DNA of 64,000 nucleotides, taken from assembly GCA_021841935.1 (NCBI GenBank), contig JAKCDL010000001.1, positions 195,679-259,678 on the forward strand, given 5' to 3'. Positions 1 to 9,283 of this stretch are shown here, piece after piece. Source of the DNA: Actinomycetes bacterium (GTDB lineage Bacteria > Actinomycetota > Acidimicrobiia > Acidimicrobiales > Acidimicrobiaceae). Positions within the stretch are counted from its first letter, which is position 1; each line of letters begins with the position of its first letter. Made by a program: the position numbers and the translations under genes. Under the pieces are notes generated by a model. The model saw only the letters and a list, made by a program, of their open reading frames with translations. It was not told the origin of the DNA and ran no database searches.

Positions 1-483
1 AAAGAGCCAAAGGAGCTGATCGACTAGCGAAACCGAATCCTGAGTTTGATCCATAGAGGTACCGACGAGGACAACTTCGTTGGACGCACTCGACGCTGGT
101 TCAACGAGTAATAGAAGCTTGCTCCTACCGTTACGAATTGAGACCTCTTGAAAGGTAGGGTGGGAAATATCTTTGACTGTCATTCGAGAGATCAAGGGGA
201 GACCTCCCGCGGCGGCGGTGGTGTACTGAAGCTCTCCACTACGGTTAATGATCTGCACAATCGACTGGTCCTCCTCAGGTTTTACCTGACTCCCAGAAGT
301 TGCAAGAACGAATTTGTTACCCTCAAGCAACTGTTGCGCACGATAGGCACGAGCATTTAAGATTCTCTGCAGTGTTGCCACAGTGGCCGAGCCGACATAG
401 ATGTGAAATCCAACACCAAAGATCACCACTAGCAAAAGCGCCATTGACGCCATTGACGCCATTATTCGAATGCGCAATGTCAT
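1..483 (-). CDS. Sensor histidine kinase, N-terminal part (cut by window edge)
   Basis: An uninterrupted minus-strand frame of 161 codons starts with ATG at 483 and runs off the left edge. The ATG directly follows the stop codon of the response regulator gene, so the two are almost certainly co-translated. The visible part has one N-terminal hydrophobic helix (about residues 8-28) and then an extracytoplasmic sensor region; HAMP, HisKA and ATPase domains would lie outside the window. The sensor region resembles that of the kinase at 17248-18660: both carry a YTT turn in the middle and a VLVGTSMDQ or AVGGSIDQ type segment before the expected second helix. It presumably phosphorylates the regulator beside it. 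The family assignment rests on position and on this similarity, because no catalytic motif is visible. A 9-bp in-frame tandem repeat lies in the first helix. Confidence 0.8.
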   Translation of the reverse strand, partial: MTLRIRIMASMASMALLLVVIFGVGFHIYVGSATVATLQRILNARAYRAQQLLEGNKFVLATSGSQVKPEEDQSIVQIINRSGELQYTTAAAGGLPLISRMTVKDISHPTFQEVSIRNGRSKLLLLVEPASSASNEVVLVGTSMDQTQDSVSLVDQLLWLF

Positions 484-1251
484 CTACGATCCTTCCCTTG
501 GAGCTCTCACGCGCCAGCCAAGGCCATGTACTGTCTCAACTAAACCGTCACCGATTTGATGATTTAGAGCATTACGAAGTTCATGCACGTACCAATCGAC
601 CGTGGCAGAGGTAACAGCTCTCGTGCGTTCTTGAAAATATCTTTCAACGTACTTTCGGGTAAGTACAACGCCCGGCGCCCTTAAAAGAAGGCGAAGAAGC
701 TCCTCTTGACGATTTCCGATATCGAGCATCTTACCGTCGCACATGACCCCCTTTGCCGTGAGGTGGAAGACCATCCCTCCAGATTGAACCAGAGTGACGT
801 GAATTCGCTTTTCTTCCACCCCATCCCATGTGCTCAATTCGCTACGCCGTCTGAGTACGGCGTGTACCCGAGCGCGCAATTCGGCAACCCCGAACGGCTT
901 TACCAGATAGTCGTCGGCACCTGCTTCGAGTCCCCTCAGGGTGTGAGGTAAACTGCCCAGAGCGGTGATCATTATCAAACCAAGGTTAGGTCGCATTGCA
1001 ATTAGAGACTCGCAAACCGAAAAACCCGAAATATCTGGCAGCATTAAATCAAGCAGCACGATATCGAAGTTTTGGTTATCAAGTATCCCTATCGCCGATT
1101 TACCGTCATGGACGGTCGTTACGTTATAGAAATCACGACGTAGCTCAACAGCGATAGCACGCGCAAGCTCTACGTCATCTTCTACCAGGAGGATATCAGC
1201 GACCTTTTCCGACTTCGACGATAATTCCACTCTTTGCAGGTTACGCTCCAC
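484..1251 (-). CDS. OmpR-family response regulator
   Basis: DNA-binding response regulator of 255 residues. The receiver domain (about 17-130) has the acidic pair D25/D26, phosphoacceptor D68 in LLDLMLPD, T96 and K118 in VKPF. A C-terminal winged helix of the OmpR/PhoB type follows, ending in the ETVHGLGWRVR signature. The start is GTG at 1251, and its ribosome site (GGGAGAG) overlaps the stop codon of the upstream binding-protein gene. There is no room for a separate promoter in the 9-bp gap, so it is read as part of the sugar ABC operon, followed directly by its kinase. The likely role is control of this uptake system or of a related response, by inference from context. Confidence 0.93.
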   Translation of the reverse strand: MERNLQRVELSSKSEKVADILLVEDDVELARAIAVELRRDFYNVTTVHDGKSAIGILDNQNFDIVLLDLMLPDISGFSVCESLIAMRPNLGLIMITALGSLPHTLRGLEAGADDYLVKPFGVAELRARVHAVLRRRSELSTWDGVEEKRIHVTLVQSGGMVFHLTAKGVMCDGKMLDIGNRQEELLRLLLRAPGVVLTRKYVERYFQERTRAVTSATVDWYVHELRNALNHQIGDGLVETVHGLGWRVRAPREGS

Positions 1252-1260
1252 GATCTCTCC

Positions 1261-2622
1261 CTAAAGTGCGCTAGCACCACTCATATAAGAGTTACCTTGA
1301 CTTTGAAGTTGTGTAAGCGCTGCCGAAATCGACTGTGAACCAGTTACGGCTTGTTGGAACGCTGAATCGAGGACCGCTTGGACCTGAGCATAGCTATCAC
1401 TTACCGGTCGGGGGTAAGAGTACTGAGAGCTCATCGCTACGATCGACTGCTGAAGTCCTGGGTGAGAGGAAAGGAAGCTTTGTGGAATCGCGGCCGCACC
1501 GGCTTTTGTCATCGGAGCAAAACCAGTGTGCTCAGACCAATATACCTGTTGAGCAGGCTGGTACCACCAGTTCACAAATGTAAAGGCTGCATTATCCTCG
1601 GCTGCTGAATGCCCCTTAGGAAGAACAAAGCCAAGACCTTGCACCAAGTTTGCAGCATGACCGGTTGAACCAGCGGGCTCAACAAAAGCACCCACTTTGA
1701 ACTTCCCGCCGACCGCGGCAAGTACTTTTGCCTCTCCGGCTGAAGTACCGTCAATCATTGCCATATGCCCCGAGGCAAGATCAGCCCTCAAGGTTGAACC
1801 GTGATCAAAGACCAAATCACCGGCTGAGTAAAGATTCCTGAAGTATTGAAAGGTTGCAGTAGTCGCCGCGTTGTTGAAGTTGACTGAAGTGCCTACAGTA
1901 TTAGAGCCGTTCAGCATGCTTCCGCCATTAGATAGTATGGCCGGAAGAATGTGGGCAGAGGAGTCCTTCCATCCAAGTGGGATCACGTTCGAAGACTTCA
2001 ACTTGGCAGCATCGCTCGCAAGTTCGGCCCAAGTCGTCGGAGGTGTTGTTATGCCAGCGGCTTGGAACATACTTTCGTTGTAGAAGACTTCGGAGACTTT
2101 CGCACTCGCAATCAGTCTGTAGTGCTGATTTCCCACTAAACCATTCGACCAGACAGAGGGATAGAGATTTGATTGACTAAAGGTTGGATCATTTTTCATG
2201 TACTGATTCCAAGAGTTGAGTGCAAGTCCTTTTACAAGAGTTCCATCGTAGTGAGAAATCTCAGCCAGGACAGGAGGATCTCCTGCGGCAACGGCTGCTG
2301 GGAGCTTTGAAGAGGCCTTCGTAACTACGATCGACACATGGATATTCGGATGACTCGAATCAAACATGTTTACCAGAGCAGTTACAGCATCGCCAACGGG
2401 TCCTCCGTTATGAGACTCCCATAATTGAAACGAGATCGGTGCATTCGAAGCAGATGTGGTCGTTGTAGGAGCGGCAGCGGCAGATCCACATGCACTAAGT
2501 ATCAGGGAACCTCCAACAAAACCAACTGAAACCCTACGTACGGATTGAAGTCGGGATTTATAACGCGACTGCGGCGAGCGAGAGCCCCCGAGGTATTGTT
2601 GAAATCGGTTACGTGCTAGCAT
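1261..2622 (-). CDS. ABC transporter substrate-binding lipoprotein (CUT1, family 1)
   Basis: Extracellular solute-binding protein of 453 residues for a carbohydrate ABC importer. A basic N-terminus is followed by a hydrophobic stretch and the lipobox LILSAC, so it is anchored through lipidated C45 on the outer face of the membrane. An Ala/Thr/Ser-rich linker precedes the two-lobed binding domain of the SBP_bac_1 type. The YDG and FVNWWYQP elements recall UgpB/MalE-like proteins, and the partner subunits are also of the Ugp/Mal class. The substrate could be a sugar, an oligosaccharide or glycerol 3-phosphate, and the sequence does not settle which. It lies 121 bp after the permease genes and 9 bp before the response regulator gene. 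The long N-terminal region before the lipobox is unusual, and a later start is possible. Confidence 0.9.
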   Translation of the reverse strand: MLARNRFQQYLGGSRSPQSRYKSRLQSVRRVSVGFVGGSLILSACGSAAAAPTTTTSASNAPISFQLWESHNGGPVGDAVTALVNMFDSSHPNIHVSIVVTKASSKLPAAVAAGDPPVLAEISHYDGTLVKGLALNSWNQYMKNDPTFSQSNLYPSVWSNGLVGNQHYRLIASAKVSEVFYNESMFQAAGITTPPTTWAELASDAAKLKSSNVIPLGWKDSSAHILPAILSNGGSMLNGSNTVGTSVNFNNAATTATFQYFRNLYSAGDLVFDHGSTLRADLASGHMAMIDGTSAGEAKVLAAVGGKFKVGAFVEPAGSTGHAANLVQGLGFVLPKGHSAAEDNAAFTFVNWWYQPAQQVYWSEHTGFAPMTKAGAAAIPQSFLSSHPGLQQSIVAMSSQYSYPRPVSDSYAQVQAVLDSAFQQAVTGSQSISAALTQLQSQGNSYMSGASAL

Positions 2623-2743
2623 TCAAATATCCTTTCAAAGCTGAGTTAGCCCAAGAGGGAAGCTGGCGTTGAATCGCACTTCAACGTCAGCCATTTTTTT
2701 CGTTCGACGCCACCCTCATTCTGGAGTCGAAACTCTGAGTAGA

Positions 2744-3586
2744 TCAGAGATTTATGCCTCCGTCCCTACCAGCGACTCCCGCAACGATGTAGCGCTGAAG
2801 TATCAGGAAGAGGATAACAATTGGCGCGAGCGCAATAATTACAGCCGATGTAAGCTTGCGCCAATTAGCTTCAAAAGTCTGTGTGTAGTGGCTCAATGCA
2901 ACTTCAATTGGCTGCACAGAGTGAGATTGGGTCATGATCAATGGCCACTGAAACTGATTCCACGACGATATAAAAGTTAGTAGTGCAACGGTTATAACTG
3001 CGGGCCTTGCAAGCGGAAGAGAGACTCGCAAAATGTAACGAAGATGTCCAACCCCCTCGAGACTGGCTACCTCCCAATACTCTCGCGGCAGACTTTTAAA
3101 GAACTGCCGAAAGAGAAAGATTCCGAAGGTTGATGCCGCAAATGGCAGTATCTGGATCGCGTAGCCATTGAGCAAGTGCAGATGGAGAGCTAGCGCATAC
3201 TGAGGAATCAATAGAGCTTGAGTCGGCAGAAGCATTACGCCAACGGTGAGAAGCAAGAATAATCCAGATCCTCGAAGGTTCAGTTCAGCAAGTGCATAAC
3301 CCGCCATTGCTGAAGTAATCAACACAAGGAGAACTGTTACACCTGCAATAAAGACCGTGTTGAGTAGATAATGCAGCCAGTGCGTATGAAGAAGTACATA
3401 CCGAAAAGCGCCAGCATGCAGAGCAGGAACGAAGTTCGGTGGAATCGAATAGACACCGCCTTTGGTGTTGAAAGCCGTCACCACCACCCAATAGAGCGGA
3501 AATGAAAATCCAATAGCAACTACGAGAACGAAGAGAGTTCGTACCACTTTGCGAAAATTAAGAGATAACAGTTTTGCCCCGCTCAT
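2744..3586 (-). CDS. ABC transporter permease, MalG/UgpE type
   Basis: Inner-membrane permease of 280 residues with about six transmembrane segments. It carries the EAA loop that docks on the ATPase, seen as EVASLEGVG followed by LPLARPA. The N-terminal part (FNTKGGVYSIPPNF) is typical of the second permease of CUT1 carbohydrate importers. It overlaps the preceding permease gene by 4 bp (ATGA), which implies translational coupling. With the other permease, the ATPase and the lipoprotein it would form one importer that moves a sugar-type substrate into the cytoplasm. Confidence 0.93.
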   Translation of the reverse strand: MSGAKLLSLNFRKVVRTLFVLVVAIGFSFPLYWVVVTAFNTKGGVYSIPPNFVPALHAGAFRYVLLHTHWLHYLLNTVFIAGVTVLLVLITSAMAGYALAELNLRGSGLFLLLTVGVMLLPTQALLIPQYALALHLHLLNGYAIQILPFAASTFGIFLFRQFFKSLPREYWEVASLEGVGHLRYILRVSLPLARPAVITVALLTFISSWNQFQWPLIMTQSHSVQPIEVALSHYTQTFEANWRKLTSAVIIALAPIVILFLILQRYIVAGVAGRDGGINL

Positions 3587-4575
3587 CGATAAAACACAAT
3601 CCGATCAGATATCCACTTCTGGACCACTGTCAAAGCCAAAATGATAAGGAATAGAACCAAGCTCATAGCCGCCGCGAGTGAGAAGTGAAAATAGGTAAAC
3701 GCAGTTTGAAACACAAGAAGTGCATCAGTAGTAGTTGAGAAAGCTGGTCCTCCTGCCCCTCCGTGGGCACCACCGGTCATCGTATATATTTGCGAAAATG
3801 CCTGCCAAGTATTCACCGATGCGAGCACTATCACAAAGAAGGTTGTAGGTGATATGAGCGGCCAAATAATCCTTCGAAATATCCGGGGTGACTTCGCGCC
3901 ATCAAGCGACGCCACTTCTATGATCTCCCTCGGTACCCGTGAGAGTCCCGCAAGAAATATTAGGACATACAAACCGAGCGAGTGCCAGAGTGAATCGATC
4001 ATTACCGCAGGTAGAGCCCAAGTTGTACTCTCCAACCAGCCCAGTTGTGGGAGATGGAGCGCGCTAAGCACAGCGTTGGCGAGACCGAAGTGAGGATTGA
4101 AGATCCAAACCCAAATGATTGAAGTTGCGACCACCGGTGTGACGTGAGGCAGGAAGACTGCTGCCCTCCAAACTCCTCCGCGTCGCGCGCTCAACCCGTC
4201 TCTCAACAACATGGCTATGCCAAGCGAAAGAAACGTTATCGCAGGAATCATTACGATCGTGTAGTAGAGAGAGTTTTCTAGCGATCTCCAAAATAGGGGC
4301 TGCGCAAGTAGTGTTCGGAAGTTCTTGAGCCCCACAAATTGTTGGAAGGGCGAAAGAATACTCCAGTGGTAAAACGCGATATAAAAGAGATATAGCGCAG
4401 GTAGGTAGAAGAAGAGGATGAAGACTGCAGCTGCGGGAAGAAGAAGACCGTACCCTACGAGCTTGTTCTTCACATTGAATAGCGAAGATCGGACTCCTAC
4501 CCTTCTAACTAGGTCACTTTTATCATTAGATCGATAATCGTCGTGGTCCAAAGCGGGATCGAGTTGTTTTGTCAT
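3583..4575 (-). CDS. ABC transporter permease, MalF/UgpA type
   Basis: Inner-membrane permease of 330 residues with about six membrane helices after a polar N-terminus of roughly 35 residues. The EAA-loop motif appears as EVASLDGAK followed by IWPLISP. It is the first permease of a CUT1 importer (UgpA/MalF family). It overlaps both neighbours by 4 bp, the ATPase gene before it and the second permease gene after it, so the three are tightly coupled in translation. The substrate is not known. Confidence 0.93.
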   Translation of the reverse strand: MTKQLDPALDHDDYRSNDKSDLVRRVGVRSSLFNVKNKLVGYGLLLPAAAVFILFFYLPALYLFYIAFYHWSILSPFQQFVGLKNFRTLLAQPLFWRSLENSLYYTIVMIPAITFLSLGIAMLLRDGLSARRGGVWRAAVFLPHVTPVVATSIIWVWIFNPHFGLANAVLSALHLPQLGWLESTTWALPAVMIDSLWHSLGLYVLIFLAGLSRVPREIIEVASLDGAKSPRIFRRIIWPLISPTTFFVIVLASVNTWQAFSQIYTMTGGAHGGAGGPAFSTTTDALLVFQTAFTYFHFSLAAAMSLVLFLIILALTVVQKWISDRIVFYR

Positions 4576-5747
4576 TGCTGTTCCCCGATTCGAACGCCAT
4601 GCGAATTATCGCCCGAAGTCGAATGCAACGAGACAATTCGCTCGCTTTTATTTGCCAAGCGACCGAGGTGCAATTCGGTTTCGTCGTCAAAACGATGAAT
4701 CAAGTGCGCCGGCGATCCCAAGGTGACCACATCACCGACGGCTACGCCGCAGTTCACGTCAAGCTTGGCAATTATATTCGACGATAACTTATCGCTGTCA
4801 ACTTCAAGATGCACCTGAAGATGAGTCCCCAACTGCTCAATGAGCACTACACGACATCGAATCCTCAATGGAAATCCGCCATTATGAAGCGCAAGATCCT
4901 CAGGTCTTATCCCCAATCTCACTGCAGAACCAGTCGATTCAACTATCGATTGTGTAATTTGTTCATCTAAATAAAAGGGGCTATCAGGGTCAATTAGCAT
5001 ATCTTTTTCGATCCTGAGTACGTTCATACCTGGTGCACCTATGAATCGCGCAACAAAGATATTCGCGGGCTCATCATAGAGTCGTCGAGGACTCGAAACC
5101 TGCTGAATCTTGCCCTCGTTCATGACCACAATCCGATCCGCCAACGTAAGGGCCTCAACTTGATCGTGCGTAACATAGACAGTCGTAATGCGAAGTATGC
5201 GATGAAGTTTTGCAATCTCCATTCGCATCTGTTCCCTTAGGTTCGCATCCAAATTTGAAAGTGGTTCATCCATCAGGAAAACCGAAGGGCGACCAATCAG
5301 GGCACGTCCAAGTGCCACTCGTTGGCGCTGGCCTCCAGAAAGTTCCCTGGGACGACGCTTAGCGAGATCCCCGAGACTTAGCATTTCAAGTATCTCATCG
5401 AGGCGCTTTAATATTTCTCCCTTTTCAACACCGCGAGACTTGAGTCCAAAGCACAAATTGTCCGTAACTGTCATATGAGGATAGAGGGCGTAATTTTGAA
5501 AAACCATACCGATATTTCGATCGCGTCCCTCGACTCCGTTAACTACCGATTTTCCAAAGCGGATAGTTCCGCCCGTCGGCGTCTCAAGTCCGGCAATCAA
5601 TCGAAGTGTGGTTGACTTTCCGCATCCTGAAGGACCAAGCAGCACAACAAATTCACCGTCTGCAATTTCGAGGTCAATCCCGTCAAGAGCTGAGCCCGCC
5701 GTTCCACCAAAGCGCTTTTCGAGAGCCTCAAGCGTGATAGCAGTCAT
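4572..5747 (-). CDS. ABC transporter ATP-binding protein (MsmX/UgpC/MalK type)
   Basis: Cytoplasmic ATPase of 391 residues that powers the importer encoded downstream. The Walker A motif GPSGCGKST, the Q-loop, the signature LSGGQRQRVALGRAL, Walker B VFLMDEP, the D-loop NLDA and the switch His in THDQ are all present in order. A C-terminal TOBE/OB region with GIRPED is typical of CUT1 ATPases. The ATG at 5747 is preceded by GGGAGAA. It is the first gene of a minus-strand operon (ATPase, permease, permease, binding protein, response regulator, kinase). Placing the ATPase first is less common than placing the binding protein first. Confidence 0.95.
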   Translation of the reverse strand: MTAITLEALEKRFGGTAGSALDGIDLEIADGEFVVLLGPSGCGKSTTLRLIAGLETPTGGTIRFGKSVVNGVEGRDRNIGMVFQNYALYPHMTVTDNLCFGLKSRGVEKGEILKRLDEILEMLSLGDLAKRRPRELSGGQRQRVALGRALIGRPSVFLMDEPLSNLDANLREQMRMEIAKLHRILRITTVYVTHDQVEALTLADRIVVMNEGKIQQVSSPRRLYDEPANIFVARFIGAPGMNVLRIEKDMLIDPDSPFYLDEQITQSIVESTGSAVRLGIRPEDLALHNGGFPLRIRCRVVLIEQLGTHLQVHLEVDSDKLSSNIIAKLDVNCGVAVGDVVTLGSPAHLIHRFDDETELHLGRLANKSERIVSLHSTSGDNSHGVRIGEQQ

Positions 5748-6811
5748 CTATATTTTCTCCCGCTGTAGCGATTAGACGAAATACTTTTTATCGTCGCCCA
5801 TAACACGTACCGAATCTACAAACACCGCATATACAAGGGCTAAAGCAAGTTCGAACGATTCATTAACTCTTACTTACAAAGGTCTTGGAGTCCACATGCA
5901 CCGAATAGCCAAGGATTATTTCCGTGAACCAAAGGGCAATTTAGGTAAACTCAGGCGTATTGCTTTGTTGGCAAAGAGGGTTGCCACTACAACTTCATAT
6001 CTTTGAGATATCTCAATTATTCATCGTTCAAGAGCTCGTGAAGCTCGACCCTTATTTTCGTGGTTTCCAGGTGAGTTTCGCTTTTGACTTAGATTAAATG
6101 ACAGGATCCCCCTTTTATTTGATGTGCTCAAAAGGCAAAGTAGCCGTATCGTAAGATCAAGCCAACGTATTGATACAAAGCCTTGTCGGCGATGGGCATA
6201 ACTCGAGAATTTGACGAAGGCAACTCGCCATCGAAGCACCGAGTGGAGGCCACAGGCAGATTCCATTAACAACCCTTAATAGGCCTAACGTGCCTCGCCT
6301 AGCACGTTAGGCCTCGACCACCGCTCTTGAACAATAGGTCGTTGGTCGGGATATGACTACCTCTACAACAAAAAAACACGCTGGGGCGATCCCGATCGAG
6401 CAAGATAAACGGATTCAATGCCGGAGTTAACTTGAGAGTAACCTCAGAAGTGGCTCGTTTCTTCGCTACCTAAGATCTACAAATCGCATCCATCGGCTAT
6501 TCGCATCACTGGCAACCCTCAAATTTAACAAGCGTGAACTCCTTCATAAGAGATCATTTCCAACTTGCTTCACGTTGTAGTGCCAAATTTTGCCGTCAAG
6601 GTTGGACCGCGGGTCAAGCCTGAACGAAGTTATGGGTAAACATGGGCCAACTGTAGCAACCAAGACTCTCTTACTATCGGCCCTGTCCCAGCTCCTGATC
6701 GTCGAAAAAGGCAGCTGGATGTGGTTCTTCAACAATCGTCTCGCAAATTAAGGCCTAATCAACTACAGCTCATATCAAGCAGGAAAAGATAATTACCAGA
6801 ATCGCAATACA
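5748..6811. other. Long intergenic region, no supported gene
   Basis: About 1.06 kb between the ABC operon and a secreted-protein gene. No frame shows a recognisable protein, and no tRNA-like sequence was found. It must hold the promoter of the ABC operon near 5750-5850. A perfect hairpin lies at 6281-6314 and is listed separately. Confidence 0.6.
6281..6314. repeat. Perfect 13-bp inverted repeat (hairpin)
   Basis: The arms AGGCCTAACGTGC (6281-6293) and GCACGTTAGGCCT (6302-6314) are exact complements around an 8-nt loop. No T-run follows on either strand, so it is not a classic intrinsic terminator. It lies inside a 1-kb gap without genes. It could be an operator, a remnant of a mobile element, or the terminator of an unannotated RNA. 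Confidence 0.8.
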
Positions 6812-7834
6812 CTACTGGTACTCAACGACATCGGGTTGAGGGACAAGGGCGAGAACGTCTGAGGGAGGATGCAGTGGCGTGTCTTGTTGATAAAAGAGCT
6901 TCATACCGACGCCAAAGCTCGCCTCAGACGCTATTAGGTGATAAGTCGAGACCTTGACGGGCCAACTCCCAAACCCATCCATATTGAAGACAAGCCCCAG
7001 ATTCGGCTGAGGTAGTATCTCCTGCTTGTCCTGAATCATACTTTGTGTGAATTGATGAATGAGCAGCAGCTTTTGCGGCAACTTATAGGTAGTCGTGAGG
7101 ATCTGAAGCCAGCTTGCGACCTGATTGACTTCAGTCGCAGTTGTTTGGCCAATAACCTCCCCCGGCACTTGAGTACTATTAACTTCCCACTCTGGATCTA
7201 GACCTAACGCAACGTCAGGTAGCTCCAGAAAAGGAGCAAGGGCCTGCGCATCAGCCAAAAAGCTCCCACGACCTGGTTGAATATCGAGAATCAAAAGTCC
7301 ATCATGTTCCTGCACAACGTTTAGGTACTGTTGAATGTCCGAAGTAGGGATCTTCTTAGAGTAAGTGCCATCTGGACCAGGTGAATGTTGAGCCACATAT
7401 GTGATCAATTCAAAGGCCGGAATAACTTGAACTCCTGGCTGTGCATATGGCACCACCTGTTGCATAAGTGCAGTCCATGCATCCTCAGGCGAAGTCTTTC
7501 CGAGTACTCCGAGCGCGCCCCCTCCTGGAGCACCGTAGAAGGCAACGATGCGCTTGCCAGGGAACAGAGCAAGACCGCCTCCTGGTTCTTCTTGAGGTGT
7601 TGTCGTTGTTGTAGTTGGCGGAATCGTTGTTGTGGTTGACGACGGGGCTGGAGTAGTAGTGGCAGGGAGTGAAGTGGCGACGCTGGTCTGGCTCTGAGGT
7701 TGATGCTGCACCGAAGCTGGCGCACCGAAGCTAATTCCCACTCCAATTGCTGCGATGACGATTGCAACCAGCAAGATCTCAGCGGCGACTGCGCGACGGT
7801 TCGATGAGATCAGTTTTGAGAATAACAGCTTCAA
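6812..7834 (-). CDS. Secreted or membrane-anchored protein with Thr/Pro linker, unknown function
   Basis: Protein of 340 residues. An N-terminal hydrophobic helix (about residues 17-38) acts as a signal anchor. A low-complexity Thr/Pro/Ser linker follows (about 48-80), and then a globular domain of about 250 residues on the outside of the cell. The globular part starts with RIVAFYGAPGG and contains LLILDIQPGRG, LGLDPEW and LLLIHQF. These look like successive beta-strand ends of a TIM barrel, as in glycoside-hydrolase-like surface proteins of actinobacteria. Acidic residues at several strand ends could be catalytic, but no specific family can be assigned. It is monocistronic, with long gaps on both sides. 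Confidence 0.8.
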   Translation of the reverse strand: MKLLFSKLISSNRRAVAAEILLVAIVIAAIGVGISFGAPASVQHQPQSQTSVATSLPATTTPAPSSTTTTIPPTTTTTTPQEEPGGGLALFPGKRIVAFYGAPGGGALGVLGKTSPEDAWTALMQQVVPYAQPGVQVIPAFELITYVAQHSPGPDGTYSKKIPTSDIQQYLNVVQEHDGLLILDIQPGRGSFLADAQALAPFLELPDVALGLDPEWEVNSTQVPGEVIGQTTATEVNQVASWLQILTTTYKLPQKLLLIHQFTQSMIQDKQEILPQPNLGLVFNMDGFGSWPVKVSTYHLIASEASFGVGMKLFYQQDTPLHPPSDVLALVPQPDVVEYQ

Positions 7835-8350
7835 ACCTGCCTGACCTTACACCTTCCCTTGGCGCTAATGTTGAAAGCAAACTCCGGAACTCAAACTTTG
7901 TCTTGAATCACGGTAACTATGAAAGCAACCGCTTTATCAAGCGGCCTTCAGTGGAACTCGGCAACGATTTCGCTACTTATATCTCCAACCCTACCTCTGT
8001 AACAGCTTCCGCATCACAACAGTGGTGCTCACCTGGCGTCTCTGTGCTGCGAAATTCACGCGTTCTCGCATCGGCGAAAGACCTATTTCGTCATTCGCTT
8101 GGGACGCTAAGTAATCACTTTGACATTCCTAGGAACTACTTACTAGCCAAAGTTCAGGAGATGACATATAGCTATCGGCATCCCTTGCGCCAGCATATGT
8201 ATTGGAGTGCATATTATGGGAGTGATAATTTACCGCAGCGCTGAGACTGCTCTCCACTACGGCAAATTCCCGAATGAAAGCTTCACAAGACTACGCCTTA
8301 TCGACGTGCTAAATCGCTTGACTAGAGTCGCTGTCGTCACGCACATAAAG
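7835..8350. other. Intergenic region, nothing recognised
   Basis: About 0.5 kb upstream of the secreted-protein gene and downstream of the LLM oxidoreductase gene, both on the minus strand. A plus-strand open frame crosses it, but its composition is random-looking and it overlaps the start of the secreted-protein gene, so it is not called. The region presumably holds the promoter of the secreted-protein gene. Confidence 0.5.
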
Positions 8351-9283
8351 TTAGCTAAATTGACTCTTCACTCCGTCGCTGATATCACGCAGATGATCTA
8401 AATCATCCAAGTCGAGGATTTGAAGGTAAACCCTTTGGGCTCCTATCTCTTGATAACGAGAGATCTTTTCGACTATCTGCTCAGCCGATCCACACAGGCC
8501 ATTCTCGGTCAAATCATCTATGGACCTGCCAATTGAACTAGCTCTGCGCGTTAGGGTTTCGCTGTCGTTTCCTAGGCAGGCTACGAGCGCGACCGAGTTA
8601 ATAATCCCAGAGGGAGACCGACCTGAACTCTCTGCGGCAACGCTAACTAATTCAAATTGCTCCTTGCACTTTTCAATCGATGCAAAGGGCACGTTGTACT
8701 CTTGTGCAAATGCTCCCGCTAATGCTGGAGTCTTCTTTGGACCACGTCCACCGATAATGATCGGCGGATGTGGGTCACTAACGGGCTTCGGTAATGCAGG
8801 AGAGTTCTCAAGCTTGTAGTACTTTCCGTCGTAGCTAAAACCATCGCCGATCTTCGTCTTCCAAAGTCCCGTGATAATCTCCAACTGCTCTTTCAGGCGA
8901 TCAAATCGTTCGGAAGTATCTGGGAACTCTATGCCATAGGCTCGGTGCTCCGCTTCAAACCATCCTGCTCCGAGGCCTAGCTCTATTCGACCATTCGACA
9001 TCTCGTCGACCTGAGCTACAGAAATCGCTAGAACTCCAGGAGCACGAAACGTAGCCGAAGTAAGCAGAGTTCCGAGACGAATTGTAGACGTCTCACGAGC
9101 GATCGCGCCAAGAGTAACCCACGAATCCGAAGGTCCGGGATATGGCGAACCATCCCCCATCCTTAGGTAGTGGTCCGATCTAAAGAAAGCATCGAAACCA
9201 AGCTCTTCAGCTTTTTGAGCTACCTTCAATTGCTGCGAATAACTAGCTCCCTGTTGGGGCTCTATAAAGACTCTTAACTTCAT
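8351..9283 (-). CDS. LLM-class F420-dependent oxidoreductase
   Basis: Cytoplasmic TIM-barrel oxidoreductase of 310 residues, of the luciferase-like monooxygenase superfamily. The N-terminal KLRVFIEPQQG, then AEELGFDAFFRSDHYLRMG, GTLLTSATFRAPG, and LGLGAGWFEAEHRAYG followed by SERFDRLKEQLEI are the typical order for actinobacterial members that use coenzyme F420 (TIGR03560-like). Substrates of such enzymes vary widely and cannot be read from sequence. It starts with ATG at 9283 and stands alone. Use of F420 rather than FMN is inferred from the subfamily. Confidence 0.9.
   Translation of the reverse strand: MKLRVFIEPQQGASYSQQLKVAQKAEELGFDAFFRSDHYLRMGDGSPYPGPSDSWVTLGAIARETSTIRLGTLLTSATFRAPGVLAISVAQVDEMSNGRIELGLGAGWFEAEHRAYGIEFPDTSERFDRLKEQLEIITGLWKTKIGDGFSYDGKYYKLENSPALPKPVSDPHPPIIIGGRGPKKTPALAGAFAQEYNVPFASIEKCKEQFELVSVAAESSGRSPSGIINSVALVACLGNDSETLTRRASSIGRSIDDLTENGLCGSAEQIVEKISRYQEIGAQRVYLQILDLDDLDHLRDISDGVKSQFS

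Noticed and set aside
7762-8244. 160-codon plus-strand open frame
   Set aside because: It overlaps the start of the secreted-protein gene in antisense, has no family resemblance and has a random-looking composition.
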